From assembly GCA_023376005.1 (NCBI GenBank), contig CM042147.1:120356963-120420962 (forward strand): DNA of 64,000 nt, written 5' to 3'. The notes under the pieces are model-generated. The model ran no database searches. It saw nothing but the letters and a program-made list of their open reading frames with translations, and was not told where the DNA came from. Below, piece after piece: positions 1-11,230 of this stretch (positions are counted from its first letter, which is position 1; every line of letters starts with the position of its first letter). The DNA is from Doryteuthis pealeii (taxonomy: Eukaryota > Mollusca > Cephalopoda > Myopsida > Loliginidae). The position numbers were made by a program, and so were the translations under genes.

Positions 1-102
1 CTACCGACTGAGTTAACCCGGCCCTTTTATACATGTATGTGTGCACTTGCGTGATCAAGTATAGTGTTGGCGGATTACAGGAAGCATGGAAGCTTTGAAA
101 GA

Positions 103-542
103 GGGTCATTCCATGTCAATTCACCAGGGCGTTACACCCACCGATACTGAATTACCTGAAATTTGGCACAAATGTTCCCCTTCATGAGTTAGAAAGTGTG
201 CCAAATTATTTTGTCTTAAACTTTACTGAAAATTAAGGCTGTGTGATGTCGCAAATCTCAATACATTCAATATTTCTGAATTTTGCAAATAAGGACTATG
301 AAAGTATTTTTTTTAAATTTTAAAAACACTAAGATTTTGCGACATCACACAGCCTTAATTTTGAGGCAAAATAGGAAAATTATATCCCTCCCTCTAAAAT
401 CAGAACGGTAAAGTTTAAGACAAAATAATTTGGCACACTTTCATAACTCATGAAGGGGAACATTTGTGCCAAATTTCAGGTAATTTGGTGTCAGTGGGTG
501 CAGATTTTAACTTTTTGCTGGTGTTTTGACATGGAATGACCC
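103..542. repeat. Foldback (inverted-repeat) element
   Basis: Two arms of roughly 150-200 bp in opposite orientation, about 103-260 and 333-542. The outer ends read GGGTCATTCCATGTCAA and its complement. Inner parts share GGCTGTGTGATGTCGCAAA and TTTGGCACAAATGTTCCCC in inverted form. The arms differ by several substitutions, so this is an old copy. No coding potential. Confidence 0.7.
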
Positions 543-785
543 AAGAGGCAGTGTTTCGGCAACCTACAACAGATGCAGGCAGTTTATTCCACGCCTCAGC
601 AACTCTGCGCAAAAGCCATATCTAATTTTCATAAAAATATAATTATAAGACTATTTTTTTGTAAGGTAGAAATCTATTTAAAATATCTCTAATTTTTTTT
701 GTTCAACTTTTTTACATATTCATGTCTTTGTCGTTAGTTAAACTAATACAAATAAACAGTTTAAAAACTGCATGCATGAATAAAT

Positions 786-1560
786 ATTATTGTATTTAAT
801 ATGCATTTCTTAAAATTTATATAAAAATTTTTTTAACAAATTGTGTATGGAACAAAAAATGTATGTGTTATTGAAGTCAGTCTACTATTGGTTTGAACAA
901 TGTGACTGGCCAAGCACAACTGAACCAGTGTCAAGACAACTGGTACTTATGGGAATTCAGAACAGTCCACTCATGCATTTGGGTGATTCCATTCCCTGAG
1001 TCCTGATTGGCTGCTTGGTTTGTATGATCCTCTGAGGCTCCATAAATCCTGCCACTTTGCAGTGGTCTTTACAGCACACCAGAATCGTATTGGGTTACGA
1101 CTGCTTGCTGTCTTGTCTTGCCAATTCGCGGTAATTGACTTAGTATGATTATTCTACAACTATTATTGTATTTAATATGTATTTCTTAAAATTTATATAA
1201 AAAAAGTTTTTAACAAATTGTGTATGGAACAAAAATGTATGTGTAAAATTTATTCATGTTCTATGGTATTTAGGTCAGTCAGTCAGTCAGTATACTGTTG
1301 GTTTGGACAACAGCAACTGGCTAAGCACAACTGAACTAGGCACAAGACAGCTAGTACTTATGGAACACAAGAATAGTCCATTCATGTATTTGGGTGATTC
1401 CATTCCTTGAGTCCTGATTGGCTGCTTGGTTTCTATGATGTTATAAGGCTTCATAAATACCCTGGCATTCTGCAGTAGGACTGCAACAAGATTAGATCCG
1501 TATTCAGTTATGGCTACTTGTTGCCTTGTCTTACCAATTCAACGGTAATTGGAATTAGTA
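786..1560 (-). repeat. Tandemly duplicated LTR-2 copies with flank
   Basis: A unit made of about 80 bp of AT-rich flank plus an LTR-2 copy (first LTR 869-1158, minus strand) is repeated, with a diverged second copy to about 1560. The minus-strand LTR starts TGTAGAATAATCATAC and ends TGACTTCAATA, as in the solo LTR at 2796-3091. No 5-bp target duplication is seen around 869-1158, which fits a segmental duplication rather than two insertions. Confidence 0.6.
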
Positions 1561-1600
1561 TATGGCTTAAAAAATCTGAGCTTTAATCTCACAATGGAAG

Positions 1601-2123
1601 CATGTGGTGTAATGGTTATCATCATAGACAGGGGATTCTGTGACACAAGTTCAAATCTGGATGAGGCTGTTTACATTTCACATAGTGCTAATAATGCCCT
1701 TGGGAAAGGTATGCATCCAACTATTTTCCCTCCAGTTATGGATAAATAGCGGGGCAGACTGGTTTCTTTAACCTTGGTTTGGGAACCAGTCTAGGAGAAA
1801 GAAAACTCTATATTCAAACCTGTTAAACTCCACTTAACTCTTAACGTCTTATACCACCACATTCCACCCAGCTAGAAGTCACATTCGTTTTCCTAATCTG
1901 ACCCAAACGATTATCTTTGTTTAAATGTAATATTAAACATATTTAGAAGTTTTTCATTCAAGGGAAATAACTCGGGTAACTTTAAATGAAAAAGCCATTT
2001 TTAGCCATTTATTGATAAATCCTTATAGGAATGGGGCTCTGGACTTGGAAAATTCTGAACAGGATGTTAAGAGTTAAAAAATTGACCTTGCGTCATGCCC
2101 TACTCATCCAGAGGGGGTTGATA

Positions 2124-2125
<2 letters not shown>
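1601..2125 (+). mobile_element. SINE-B copy interrupted by a TTAA-MITE
   Basis: The tRNA-like head has an A-box-like TGGTGTAATGG and a B-box-like AGTTCAAATC. It is followed by the family body: a run near GGGAAAGGTATGCATCC, then GGGCAGACTGG and AACCAGTCTAGGAG. The 3' tail reads ATTGACCTTGCGTCA and ends near a TA tract. The body is split at 1834-2077 by a MITE. Removing it restores the CACTTAAGAAATTGACC seen in other copies. Confidence 0.75.
1834..2077. mobile_element. piggyBac-type MITE (TTAA-MITE) copy 1
   Basis: A 244-bp element including the flanking TTAA on both sides. The termini are TTAACTCTTAACGTC and its inverted counterpart GATGTTAAGAGTTAA. It sits cleanly in a SINE-B body, so the empty site can be inferred as a single TTAA. 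No transposase is present, so it would depend on an element elsewhere. Confidence 0.78.
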
Positions 2126-2164
<39 letters not shown>

Positions 2165-2172
2165 TATATATA
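2126..2172. repeat. (TA)n microsatellite
   Basis: A nearly pure TA tract following the SINE-B tail. Confidence 0.95.
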
Positions 2173-2606
2173 GTCTTAACATCGTAACAGGATAAATCGG
2201 GGGGGGGGGTGAAAAAATTAAAAAATCATAACAAATAGGAAAAAATAGACAGAATAAAATTCAAAGTTCAGCCTTGACACGGAGAATGATGTTTTGATAA
2301 TTTTGTCAAGTGTCATATCAGAAAAGATGAATTAGAATTTATGAAATAATAAACAATAAACAAAAGAAGTAGGTTGTTGATGTCAAATTGGATATATTTG
2401 TTATAAAAATAGAAATTTGGAAATAAAAAGTAGGAGACACCTGAGATTTGATTCTGGATTTGCAGAAGCATGAGAGGGTCCCTGAATAGCATAGACAAGT
2501 GTATGTGTGTATAAAATTAACTTTTACTGTGCCACTTGGAGACCAAAAAAGTTATTCATATTCTGTGTACTGACTAGATATCTAATGTTTCATTCATATG
2601 TGTGTG

Positions 2607-2638
<32 letters not shown>

Positions 2639-2654
2639 TAGATAGATAGATATA

Positions 2655-3240
2655 TCTTTCCCAAGAGTATTAGTCCTATTCGAAATACAACCAGCCTTAT
2701 CCAGGATTTGAACTCAGGTTTGAATTTAGAGCTTACCTTCTCCTAGACTAGTTTTCATACCAAGATTAAAGAACCCAGTCTGCTCTATTAGTTACTGTAG
2801 AATAATCATACTAAGTCCAATTACCGTCGAATTGGCAAGACAAGACAGCAAGCAGTCGTAACCCAATACGATTCTGGTTTGCTGTAAAGACCACTGCAAA
2901 GTGGCAAGATTTATGGAGCCTCAGAGGATCATACAAACCAAGCAGCCAATCAGGACTCAGGGAATGGAATCACCCAAATGCATGAGTGGACTGTTCTGAA
3001 TTCCCATAAGTACCAGTTGTCTTGACACTGGTTCAGTTGTGCTTGGCCAGTCACATTTTCCAAACCAATAGTAGACTGACTTACTTCAATAGTTACCAAT
3101 AACTGTAAGGAGAACAATTGTATGCAATACCTTTCCCAATAATATCAGTTCTATGTGAAATAAAACATGCCTCATCCAGGATTTGAACTTAAGTCGCCAT
3201 GTGCATTTCCTGCAACGATAACCATTACACCACAGGCACC
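2655..3240 (-). mobile_element. SINE-B copies, the 3' part split by a solo LTR
   Basis: Minus-strand SINE-B sequence runs from about 2655 to 2795 and resumes at 3092. The LTR-2 insertion lies between 2796 and 3091, within the part corresponding to the usual CTACTATTTACCCATAGC. The head, with the ATAACCATTACACCAC complement of the A box, ends near 3240. A second partial SINE-B start around 2655-2730 suggests two overlapping or tandem copies. Confidence 0.65.
2796..3091 (+). mobile_element. Solo LTR, family LTR-2
   Basis: A 296-bp LTR starting TGTAGAATAATCATAC and ending TTACTTCAATA. It is flanked on both sides by the 5-bp duplication GTTAC (2791-2795 and 3092-3096) and sits inside a SINE-B copy. 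Both ends resemble those of the 169-bp LTRs of the Ty3 element at 28800-31351, so the two families are probably related. No internal region remains, as expected after LTR-LTR recombination. Confidence 0.82.
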
Positions 3241-3341
3241 TCTAAAAAATCCTTCTGTGGTATTTAGACTTTCTTTGACATTTACACATTATACATTCTT
3301 TTAACTTTATAATCTTGCTTTAGATTTTAAATAGATTATAT

Positions 3342-3342
<1 letters not shown>

Positions 3343-3383
<41 letters not shown>
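3343..3383. repeat. Poly(T) tract
   Basis: About 40 uninterrupted T residues. No associated retroelement body was identified. Confidence 0.9.
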
Positions 3384-3385
<2 letters not shown>

Positions 3386-3670
3386 TCTTTCTGTCTCATT
3401 TGAATCAATCAATGTCACATTTTTAGAATTTCCGGTATGATGTTCATTGCACACTTTATGTTCTGAATTGTACCTCAAAAAAAAAAAAAAAGCTCTGGTA
3501 ACATCTGTATCAGTTTGTAAAGATCATTTATAGATTTAGCAAAGATTTCTTATTCACAAACACAAATGATAAAAACCAAGTGGCAACTTTATGTAAAGAT
3601 CATAGCAACTTTGTGTATTTTCATTTTTTACTCAAAAAAAAAACACTAGTTGTTATTTTCATTAATTTAA

Positions 3671-4372
3671 CTAGCAAATTAAAAAAACATAAAAATAAAT
3701 TTTTGTCAGATATTGCCTGAGGGGTGGAAGTTAAAAATTCAATGTCAGAGAGTTTGTACTCTAAGTAAGTAAAATCATCAAATTTATTAAAGGAGTAAAA
3801 AAAAATAAAACAATTTGAAATGTAAACTTTAAATATGTATTAAAATGAAACAAACTATATGTAGATATGTAATTATGGACTCTCGTCGATTTTCCACACG
3901 AGGGTTCATGTACACAATGAACACCCACACAGTATTTGTTTATAGTGGTGAAGGCTTGTGTTGGACCCTCCACACTTTTTGGCACAGTCGATAGGAAAGA
4001 ATTGGTGCATCAAGGGTTGCCACAAACCCAATCAACAACTGACCTCAGGAATTTTGAATTCAGAGTTATCCCTCTCCTAGACTGGTTACCTACCCAAGGA
4101 TGAAGGGCCCAGTCTGCCCTACTATTTAACCCATAGCTGGAGGGAGAATATATGGATTCATACCTTTCCCAAGAGTATTAGCGCTATGTGAAATGCCAGA
4201 CATGTATTTATTAAAACTTGTTTTAAAAAAACAGAGGATCATCTAATGTTGCATGCTCAAATTTTGAGTGTATTTATTCTATGTTATGACGATTTTGGAT
4301 CATGTGACGTAAGCAATGACATAGTTTTTTGTTACAGACAAATAAAGAGCGAATCTCCATTATTGATAGAGA
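3671..4372 (-). mobile_element. Non-autonomous Helitron, family Hel-2, with insertions
   Basis: The + strand begins with CTAG after an A (3670) and ends near TTATTGATAGAGA before T, so on the minus strand it runs from a 5' TC to a 3' CTAG. The terminal parts match the compact copy at 53688-54089, including the region around GTGACGTAAGCAATGACAT. A SINE-B copy (about 4040-4205, minus) and other sequence interrupt it. No Rep/helicase coding sequence. Confidence 0.65.
4040..4205 (-). mobile_element. SINE-B, 3'-half copy inside Hel-2
   Basis: Contains the family strings CTCCTAGACTGGTTACCTA, CCCAGTCTGCCCTACTAT and ACCTTTCCCAAGAGTATTAG in the usual minus-strand order. The tRNA-like head is missing. 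Confidence 0.7.
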
Positions 4373-4477
4373 TGTTATAAAGTCGTTAATTTAATTTTAT
4401 AAAACTACTATTATTTTTCAATAACTCTAGGTCATTTATAAGGTCGGTTTACTCAGTTGGTAGCCATTAATTTAATT

Positions 4478-4660
4478 TCCATTCCTTGAGTCGTGATTGG
4501 CTGCTTGGTTTCTATGATGTTATGAGGCTTCATAAATACTCTGGCATTCTGCAGTAGGGTTGCAACAAGGTTAGATCCGTATTGAGTTACGGCGCCATGT
4601 TGCCTTGTCTTAACAATTCGACAGTAACTGGAACTTAGTTTGATTATTCTATACACACAT
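4478..4660 (-). repeat. Partial LTR-2 copy
   Basis: Shares CCTTGAGTCGTGATTGGCTG and GCTTCATAAATACTCTGGCA with the LTR-2 copies near 1.3-1.5 kb. The outer end containing the TGACTTCAATA terminus is missing. Confidence 0.65.
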
Positions 4661-5415
4661 CAGCCGAAATATTGTATAGATAACAATGAAGATGAGGACA
4701 ATAGTCCGAGGAGTAATCCAAATAATACTAAAGTTTAGGTCTCAGAAAATTGCTTAATATGTAAGTATATATAGTATTAATCAATTTTGAGAATGTGTAA
4801 ACTTTGATTAAATGCAATTAGAGGATATATTTAAATATTTATTTAGTTAATCTTACCAGATTACATACAATAAAAATTACTTAACAAGCCCCGCCCAATA
4901 AATTAACATTCAAAAGCAGATAAAAATTGAGTTAGTCCGAATTTTTGTGATAAGGTTTGATAATTTGTATTATTTAGATATTTTTTTTTTTATGTTGTCC
5001 TCATCTTTATGTTATGTACGCAGCGTTTTAGCCAATGTGCCTACTGGCTTTCTTCAGGCGTTTTTTGTCGAACTCTGGAACTTTCTCATCAAACTTGGAA
5101 GCCTTCATGTCATAATTGAGAGCCTTCAAACTTCAAACCAAACTCTTTATTTAATCCATTGGGGCAACTGTTCTCTGTTCTGTTAACCATGACCGGGTAC
5201 AAGTGTTTAAGCTGTGTTAAGTATTCAGGATTGAACCTGCAACCTACAGATAATAGTCATTTAAAACTGTGTTAACTCAACCCTTATATCTGTTGCACCA
5301 TGTATCCAATTGGTCCTGAGTTGGACAAGAAACACCTGATGACCAGAGGGCACATTGGTCAAAATGTATACATGTGACAATAATGAGGACAACAGTCCGA
5401 AAAATCTAAATAATA
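4660..5415. repeat. Fam-D foldback family, inverted pieces
   Basis: Fam-D is recognised by TGTTGTCCTCATCTTTA, then a segment resembling GCCNTCTGGCCTTCTTCAGG, then an AGCCTTCATGTCATAAT-like stretch and AACCCTTTATTTAATCCA. Here the + oriented body lies at about 4985-5220. Complementary end pieces occur at about 4660-4730 and 5310-5410, so a larger inverted structure is present. No coding potential. Confidence 0.55.
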
Positions 5416-5640
5416 CAAAAAATGGAGTTGTTGTACAGAGCTATCACAAATGTTTAGAACAGGACTTCTCAAAGTGCTCCATATAGACCCTTGGTAGTAG
5501 ATAAAATTTTTGCAGGGTGAATAAAAGAATAAATGGTTCATAAGGGGTTGAATATACTAATTTCCATTTATAAATCCATTTCAGTCTTGGAAGACTATAA
5601 TATATTTTTTGTGACCCTGAAGTTACAGCACCTCCTGTGA

Positions 5641-6045
5641 CTATGAAGTCCAATGTTCAAAAACATTCTCGACCACAGATGTCGCATGTGAAGGCTGTCC
5701 CTGAAGATGTTGATGTGCCGGAGCTTTGTTGCTGCTGCTTTCTTCTGGACCTCTTTGCTTCACGATGTTGTGTTGGGGTGGCTTCAGACATGAACAGTCC
5801 GCTACGGAGAGCTTGCCGCCACCGAGGGCAGTCCTGAGCCAAATTTTTCCAGCTGGAAGGGGCAATGCTGAAGCACCTGAGATCCTTCTTGCAAACATCC
5901 TTGAAATGCAGTTGGGGGTGACCAATCTGTCTCTTACCAGACGAAAGCTCTGCATAGAGGATGTCCTTCGGGATTCATCCATCCGGCAGATATGGCCTAG
6001 CCATTGGAGACAACGCTGTCTCAGTAGAGAACACAAGCTGGGAAG
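5641..6045 (-). pseudogene. LINE (non-LTR retrotransposon) reverse transcriptase C-terminus
   Basis: The minus strand encodes LLRQRCLQWLGHICRMDESR, the typical post-RT segment of non-LTR elements (LRWLGHV-RM). In another frame it encodes the tail with SWKNLAQDCPRWRQAL, then a basic Q/S-rich stretch and a CDICGREC zinc-finger-like end. The two parts are out of frame, so there is at least one frameshift. The RT core and endonuclease are absent. It is a 5'-truncated, dead copy. Confidence 0.75.
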
Positions 6046-6589
6046 TTGAGCTCGATCTAGAACTGCTGTGTTAGTGATCCTGTCCCTCCAGGTGATGTCC
6101 AGTATATGTATATTATAACAGAATAAAAAAACACTGGATCATGTAGACTGGTTGGCAGATATTGAACACCTAGCAGAAGTAAAACAAACCAAACCAAATC
6201 AGCAAACAGACCTTGAATATAAAACATGGTGATTTGTGGCTCAGATTCTCAAACCTGCACCTTAATATTCATGATCTTCTCAGTGTCTACCAAACTCTTC
6301 CTTCCCATTAAAAAATAATTCTAGAATTAAATGTATGTTTGAATTTATAGTTTAATTAAACTTTTCTCATATAAATTGTATTAAACACTGGTAAAGTGTT
6401 TTGTAATTCAATATTCAATTTATTTGGGGGAGAATTGAAATTGTATTTGGTTACAAGTAAATTATTTGAGAAGCCTTCATCAACAAGAAAATAATTATGT
6501 CTGAAATTATGGAAACAATATCACCTGAGATTGTTTGCACTATGCATGAAACCGAACGGTTGTGACCCTGTCATCAAATAAATAGATAT

Positions 6590-6875
6590 GTAAAACCTTT
6601 ATACAGCCCCTCTGCACAAATAGGATACACATGGTCAATTTCTTAGGTAGAGTTTAACGAGTTTAAACTAGAGTTTTCCTTCTCCTAGACTAATTACCTA
6701 GAGCCCAGTATGCCCTACTATTTACCCATAGCTGGAGGGAGAATAGTTGCATTCATACCTTTCCCAAATGTATTAGCGCTATGTGAAATGAAAACAGCCT
6801 CAACCAGGATTTGAATTCCGGTTGCCGAGTCCATTTCCTATGATGATAACCATTACACTGCATGCCTCCTAAAGA
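6590..6875 (-). mobile_element. SINE-B copy
   Basis: Minus-strand copy from the tail (CCCCTCTGCACAAATAGGAT) to the tRNA-like head (GATAACCATTACACTGCATG). A short internal deletion affects the part around the usual GGTTAAAGAGCCCAG. Confidence 0.8.
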
Positions 6876-7122
6876 TACGCATGTTATTCTATCTACACAT
6901 CTGCAATATTTTAGAAAATCAATTCTTCCTCACTCTTTAACTTTTTGTGATGAAGCTGGAGAATGAACTAGCAGAAATGGGAGTGAGAAGAAGAAGAAGG
7001 ATGATGGTGATGATAGTAGTAGTGATGATGATGATATTGACATTCTCTTGAATTACCTCCCTTCCTTCTAGTAATATCAATAATATGCAGTCATGATTCC
7101 TGATGCTAAAAAATTGATTTTA

Positions 7123-7229
7123 CTAGCAAAAATATGCACCCTCCGGTGCAAGTATTTAAGGTTTAATGTAATAAAATATTGTATTATTCAGATTTTTCGG
7201 ACTGCTGTCCTCCTGTCCTTTACTGATAT

Positions 7230-7263
<34 letters not shown>

Positions 7264-7991
7264 CAATGTTTTGAGTGATGTGGTCTCTGGCTTTCTTCAG
7301 ATGTTTCTCATCAAACTCAGGAGCCTTTATGTCATAACTGGAAGCCTTCACAGAATTTCCAGAGTTCAACAAGATACACCTAAAGAAAGCTGGAGGACAC
7401 ATCAGCCGAAATGTTGTGTATATATATCAATAAAGATGAGGACAACAGTCAGAAATATTTAAATAATACAAATTATCAAACCTCATTTCAAAAATTCTGA
7501 CAAATAAAAAAAATTAAATTAGAAAGACTAGCAAAACTAAATAAGAATGCATATAAAAAGATTACACTTATTTTTATTTCATTCTAATTGATTTTTATAT
7601 AAAATCATAAATAGGATTGCTTTTAATGTTTGAGAATAAAACAATGATATTTGAAATCAATAACACCAAGTAATTATTTATTAAATCTGGTTTTGTTAAA
7701 ACCTGTATGCAAATTATCCACACCCATATACTATGTAAACCTTTATTTCTTTGTGATATATAATACACATTGCAGGGTTTTAAATGCATTGATAACATGG
7801 CTGTTTTGAGTCAAATCTAACTCAACTAGACTTTAATAGAGATATTGTTAATAAATAAGATGCTAATTAAGATTAGATAATGATTATCTAATAATCTTTG
7901 AGAATATGACATAAATAATTAAGGGAATTGTGACTCTGGTGGTTACATAGTATCACTTACAGATTGATATATAATTTTGATTATAATAAGG
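7123..7991 (-). mobile_element. Non-autonomous Helitron Hel-1 with Fam-D insertion
   Basis: The + strand starts CTAGCAAAAATATGCACC with the start of the terminal hairpin (a one-base loss, CCTCCGGTG, instead of CCTCCGGGTG) and ends at GATTATAATAAG near 7990. On the minus strand this is a 5' end like TCTTATTATAA and a 3' CTAG. The interior from about 7185 to 7470 is a Fam-D element with TA tracts. The remainder resembles the copy at 22.7-24.2 kb more than the three short copies. Confidence 0.7.
7185..7470. repeat. Fam-D foldback copy inside Hel-1
   Basis: Ends are inverted: TTTTTCGGACTGCTGTCCTC near 7190 and GAGGACAACAGTCAG near 7440. The middle contains the family segment CTCTGGCTTTCTTCAG. 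A TA tract lies at about 7226-7263. Confidence 0.65.
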
Positions 7992-9100
7992 TTTGACTGT
8001 ATTCCATTTTTGCTAAAGTCTTGAAAGACTAAAATGTTGTTTTTATCAAGTAATAAATGATTATTTATACTAGGCATACCCAATTTTTTGTCTGCTTTTC
8101 ATTTTAAAACTGAATTGAAATTAAATTGATTATTTAAGGTCAAATTTTTGTCTAAGTTGAAAAGTAGTATCAGAAAAAAAAGCACATGTAATTTATTTTT
8201 AATACATTTAAAACAATTTTTTTGGTCAATTCTGCCCAAATGGCCGTAAATGCTGTCTCAAGATGGCTTAAAATCCGTGTTTATAAAATAAATTTAATCC
8301 TCCCGATTGAAAAAATTTTTACCAAAAATCAGGGAATTATCCGATTTTAATGAAATTTTCAGTATTGATTTATCAATGAATTAATTTTTACACATTTAAA
8401 AAAAATAGTTATATTAATACTAATTTTAATAACTTGTTAAAAAATTTAAGATAAAAACTGCTAAGAAAGCAGATTTTCAACGATTGTTTTGCTTAGAGAT
8501 ATCAGTTTTGATCACTTTAGTTTAAACATTGAAATGAATGTTTTGTTTTCTTTTGAAATTGTTTGAACAAATTGTCAGCAAAAATTTGTGCTTTGACAAC
8601 TGTTAATGTTATTGTTTATACTTTCAGCCTAGAAATTGGCTATTAGACAGAGGCTTGGGTGTAACTGCCATAAAATTAGAAGGGAAGTGGGGTCATTCCA
8701 GTGCAAGGGTGGTGTGAAATTCAAGTTTGAATCAACACTGTTTCTTTAGGAACGAGAATAGGCTTGATTTTTCTTAGGCATTTAGAGACATTCAGGATTT
8801 CCATTTTTGATTTTTTTTTTTTTTTTTTTTTTTTTAGATAAATATCCTAGCAACAAACAACATTGCATATACTGAAAACGTAATTTCTCATTGGCTTGTC
8901 ATAATTAGAAGCTAACTGTTTTATAATTGAGGCCAAGGTTGATTGTGTTTAAGAACATTATAATGTTACTATGAACATCACTCAAAAAACACCAGCCCTA
9001 TTGTACTAAAAGCAGCAGGGTCAGTATCAGTCTTTCTTTGAGGCACCCCTAAGAAAAAATGTCACCAAGAACTCAGCAATTTTGTCCCCACTCATAAAGA
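7991..9100. other. Unassigned AT-rich DNA with a MITE fragment
   Basis: No gene or clear element, apart from about 8315-8400, which carries ACCAAAAATCAGGGAATTA and AATGAAATTTTCAGTATTGA. These are shared with the palindromic MITE family at 19.2 kb and 37.0 kb. A poly(T) run lies near 8810-8836. Confidence 0.5.
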
Positions 9101-9109
9101 CCTTGAAAT

Positions 9110-9346
9110 AAACGAATTCTGCCTTCTCCATAAAACCAGGTTCCTGGTTCGATACCGGTCCTCGCCAACTCAGTATATGAGTAGCACAGGGATCTGTGCG
9201 GTAAAGTGAGGAGCTGATGGTAGGTGTGGCGCTCCACCTCAGACGCCAAAAATAATCTCCATGGTCTAGCGCTGTGAAAAGGGGATAGATTCCCTCGCTG
9301 ATTGGCTGATACCGACTTTAGGCCACCCCGATGACTTTACTTATTA
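9110..9346 (+). mobile_element. SINE-A copy
   Basis: Shows the B-box-like GTTCGATACC and the family body: GGGATCTGTGCGGTAAAGTG, GAGCTGATGGTAGGTGTGGC and GATACCGACTTTAGGCCACC. The A-box part of the head is degraded. Confidence 0.8.
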
Positions 9347-9489
9347 CTACACAGCTTATAAATCATTGAGTACTTTTTTAGTTTTTACTTATCATTTTAC
9401 AGAGTGAGCACAAAATCACCCTTAGGTAACACCTTGAATCATTTTGTGTCATGTCATATTATATATATATTGTCGGCTGAAAATAGCCA

Positions 9490-9830
9490 TATCACAAACA
9501 TCGTCTGTTTGTTTACTTCTCGTAAGTTCGTGTAGAGGTCACTTAAGAGGAATATAAATACCTACTCCTTAACAAAACGAAGAAAACTAGCTAAGGTCCG
9601 TTTGGTGTGGAGGTAAGAGGCTTGCTTCAGCTTGACAGACGGGTTTCGAATCACACACAGGGCGGTCTTCGTATCTATAGCTCTGCTGATGAGGCCTAAT
9701 AGGCCGAAATGTACATACAGAGATTGATTTTTCTCGATTTGTTTAGCCTTACATTTAAATAGGTAATCCCACCTAATTAATTAATTAACTTTCAAAAATT
9801 AGGTTCGACTTCAATTAAGCACATATTCTC
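9490..9830 (+). repeat. tRNA-like dispersed repeat
   Basis: GGTAAGAGGCTTGCTTC followed by GACGGGTTTCGAATCACAC looks like a degenerate tRNA-type A/B-box pair. The 3' part (AATTAGGTTCGACTTCAATT, then TATTCTCCCAAATA) recurs inverted near 52215-52270. The family is unknown. Confidence 0.45.
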
Positions 9831-9937
9831 CCAAATATATAGATATATATATACACTGTGGATGACTGATATATATAATATATATATATATATATATCAG
9901 TCCTCCACAGACACGTGTTTCAAAGTTTACTTCTCAT

Positions 9938-10060
9938 CAGTGGTGCTCCATCTCAGACGCCAAAAATAATCTCCTTGGTCTAGCATTAGTGAAAAGTGGA
10001 TAGACTCCCTCGTTGTATGGCTCATATTAATATTAGGCCACCCAGACGACTTTTACTTAG
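9938..10060 (+). mobile_element. SINE-A 3' fragment
   Basis: Begins in the body at GTGGTGCTCCATCTCAGACG and runs to TTAGGCCACCCAGACGACTT. The tRNA-like head is absent. A TA tract and an inverted 20-bp pair around 9855-9910 precede it. Confidence 0.72.
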
Positions 10061-10417
10061 TTACTTGTAAAATACAGTGAAACCTTCTCTTTCTCCCCCC
10101 CCCCCGTGTGTGTTTTATTTACAAAACACATGTCCGTAACTATGGACTTTTGACAACAGAATATGTATTTCTTTCACTAATATTATCATTATACAAATTA
10201 CAAGCTTAGCTTTATTTCAAACAGTCTCTTTGAAGCCCTTAAAATTGACATAAAAATAAATACAGCAAAAAGCTGGATGGTCTAACTCCTTAGTTTTCAT
10301 TATCTACCTCTCTCCCCACCTTTTTATCTGATGTGCCAATGTACATACAGACATAACATTGTACATGGGGGAGTCCTCACGGCATTAGTGGCTAACATGC
10401 TGAACTGTGACATGGAA

Positions 10418-10626
10418 TTAACTCTTAACATCCTATACCACCTCATTCCACCCAGCCAAGAAGTCACATTCATTTTTCTTATCTACCCAAATGAGAAAAT
10501 TTGTTTAAATGTAATATTAAACATTTACAAGTATTTGATTTAAGGGAAATAACGGGTAACTTTAGATGCAAAGACCATTTTTAGGCAGTTTTTGATAAAT
10601 TCTTAAAGGAATGGGGCTATGGATGT
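10418..10626. mobile_element. TTAA-MITE copy 2, truncated
   Basis: Starts TTAACTCTTAACATCCTAT and matches the family through GGAATGGGGCTATGGA, but the distal inverted terminus is missing. Confidence 0.65.
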
Positions 10627-10639
10627 CAACTGGTTATAC

Positions 10640-11020
10640 ACACAGACAGAAATTGCCATTTATGTAGTAGATAAACCAAATTTGAATTCCATTTAAGATT
10701 GTTGATATCATCATGGCTTGGCTTCGTGAACAAAGCTTAAGAAGGGGGTGGTCCACATTGACTGCAGGCATGTTCATGGCTAATAAGGTCAATGCAGAAC
10801 AGGCAGGCACAGTCACAGCAGCTGCATATAAAGGCAGAGTGTTATGGTCCTTCATCCTGATCTTTCGTCCTTGTGTTGTATTGCCTTCTTACTTCTCTTC
10901 TTAACTTCTTATTTGGCCGGATCTTTTATTCTATTTTGGTTGTTTCCTCTCTTCATTCTGGTCCAGGACTTCTTGGGACTTTGTTCCTGGGTTTGTTTTT
11001 GTGTCCATCTTTTTGTCATA
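10640..11020. other. Unassigned, repeat-like, moderate GC
   Basis: A more GC-rich stretch around 10700-10860 (GCTTAAGAAGGGGGTGGTCC, AGCTGCATATAAAGGCAGAG) that reads like part of a dispersed retroelement. No frame has recognisable domains. Confidence 0.3.
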
Positions 11021-11024
11021 CATA

Positions 11025-11230
11025 TTTACCAACCCCTCTGCACGAGCAAGATGTGACACAAGGTCAATTTCTTAATCGGAGTTTAACTGGTTTGAATTCA
11101 GTTTTCCTTCTAGACCAAGGTTAAAGAGCCCAGTCTGCCCTACTATTTACCCATAGCTGAAGGGAGAATAACTGGACTCATCCCTTTCCCAATGGTATTA
11201 GCATGATGTAAAAGCAAACAGCACCAACCT
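11025..11230 (-). mobile_element. SINE-B copy
   Basis: Starts CCAACCCCTCTGCACGAG and contains CCAGTCTGCCCTACTATTTA and CCCTTTCCCAATGGTATTAG. The tRNA-like head is missing. Confidence 0.75.

Noticed and set aside
5726..6049. A 107-codon + strand frame
   Set aside because: Antisense of the LINE C-terminal segment, whose minus-strand translation has recognisable motifs.
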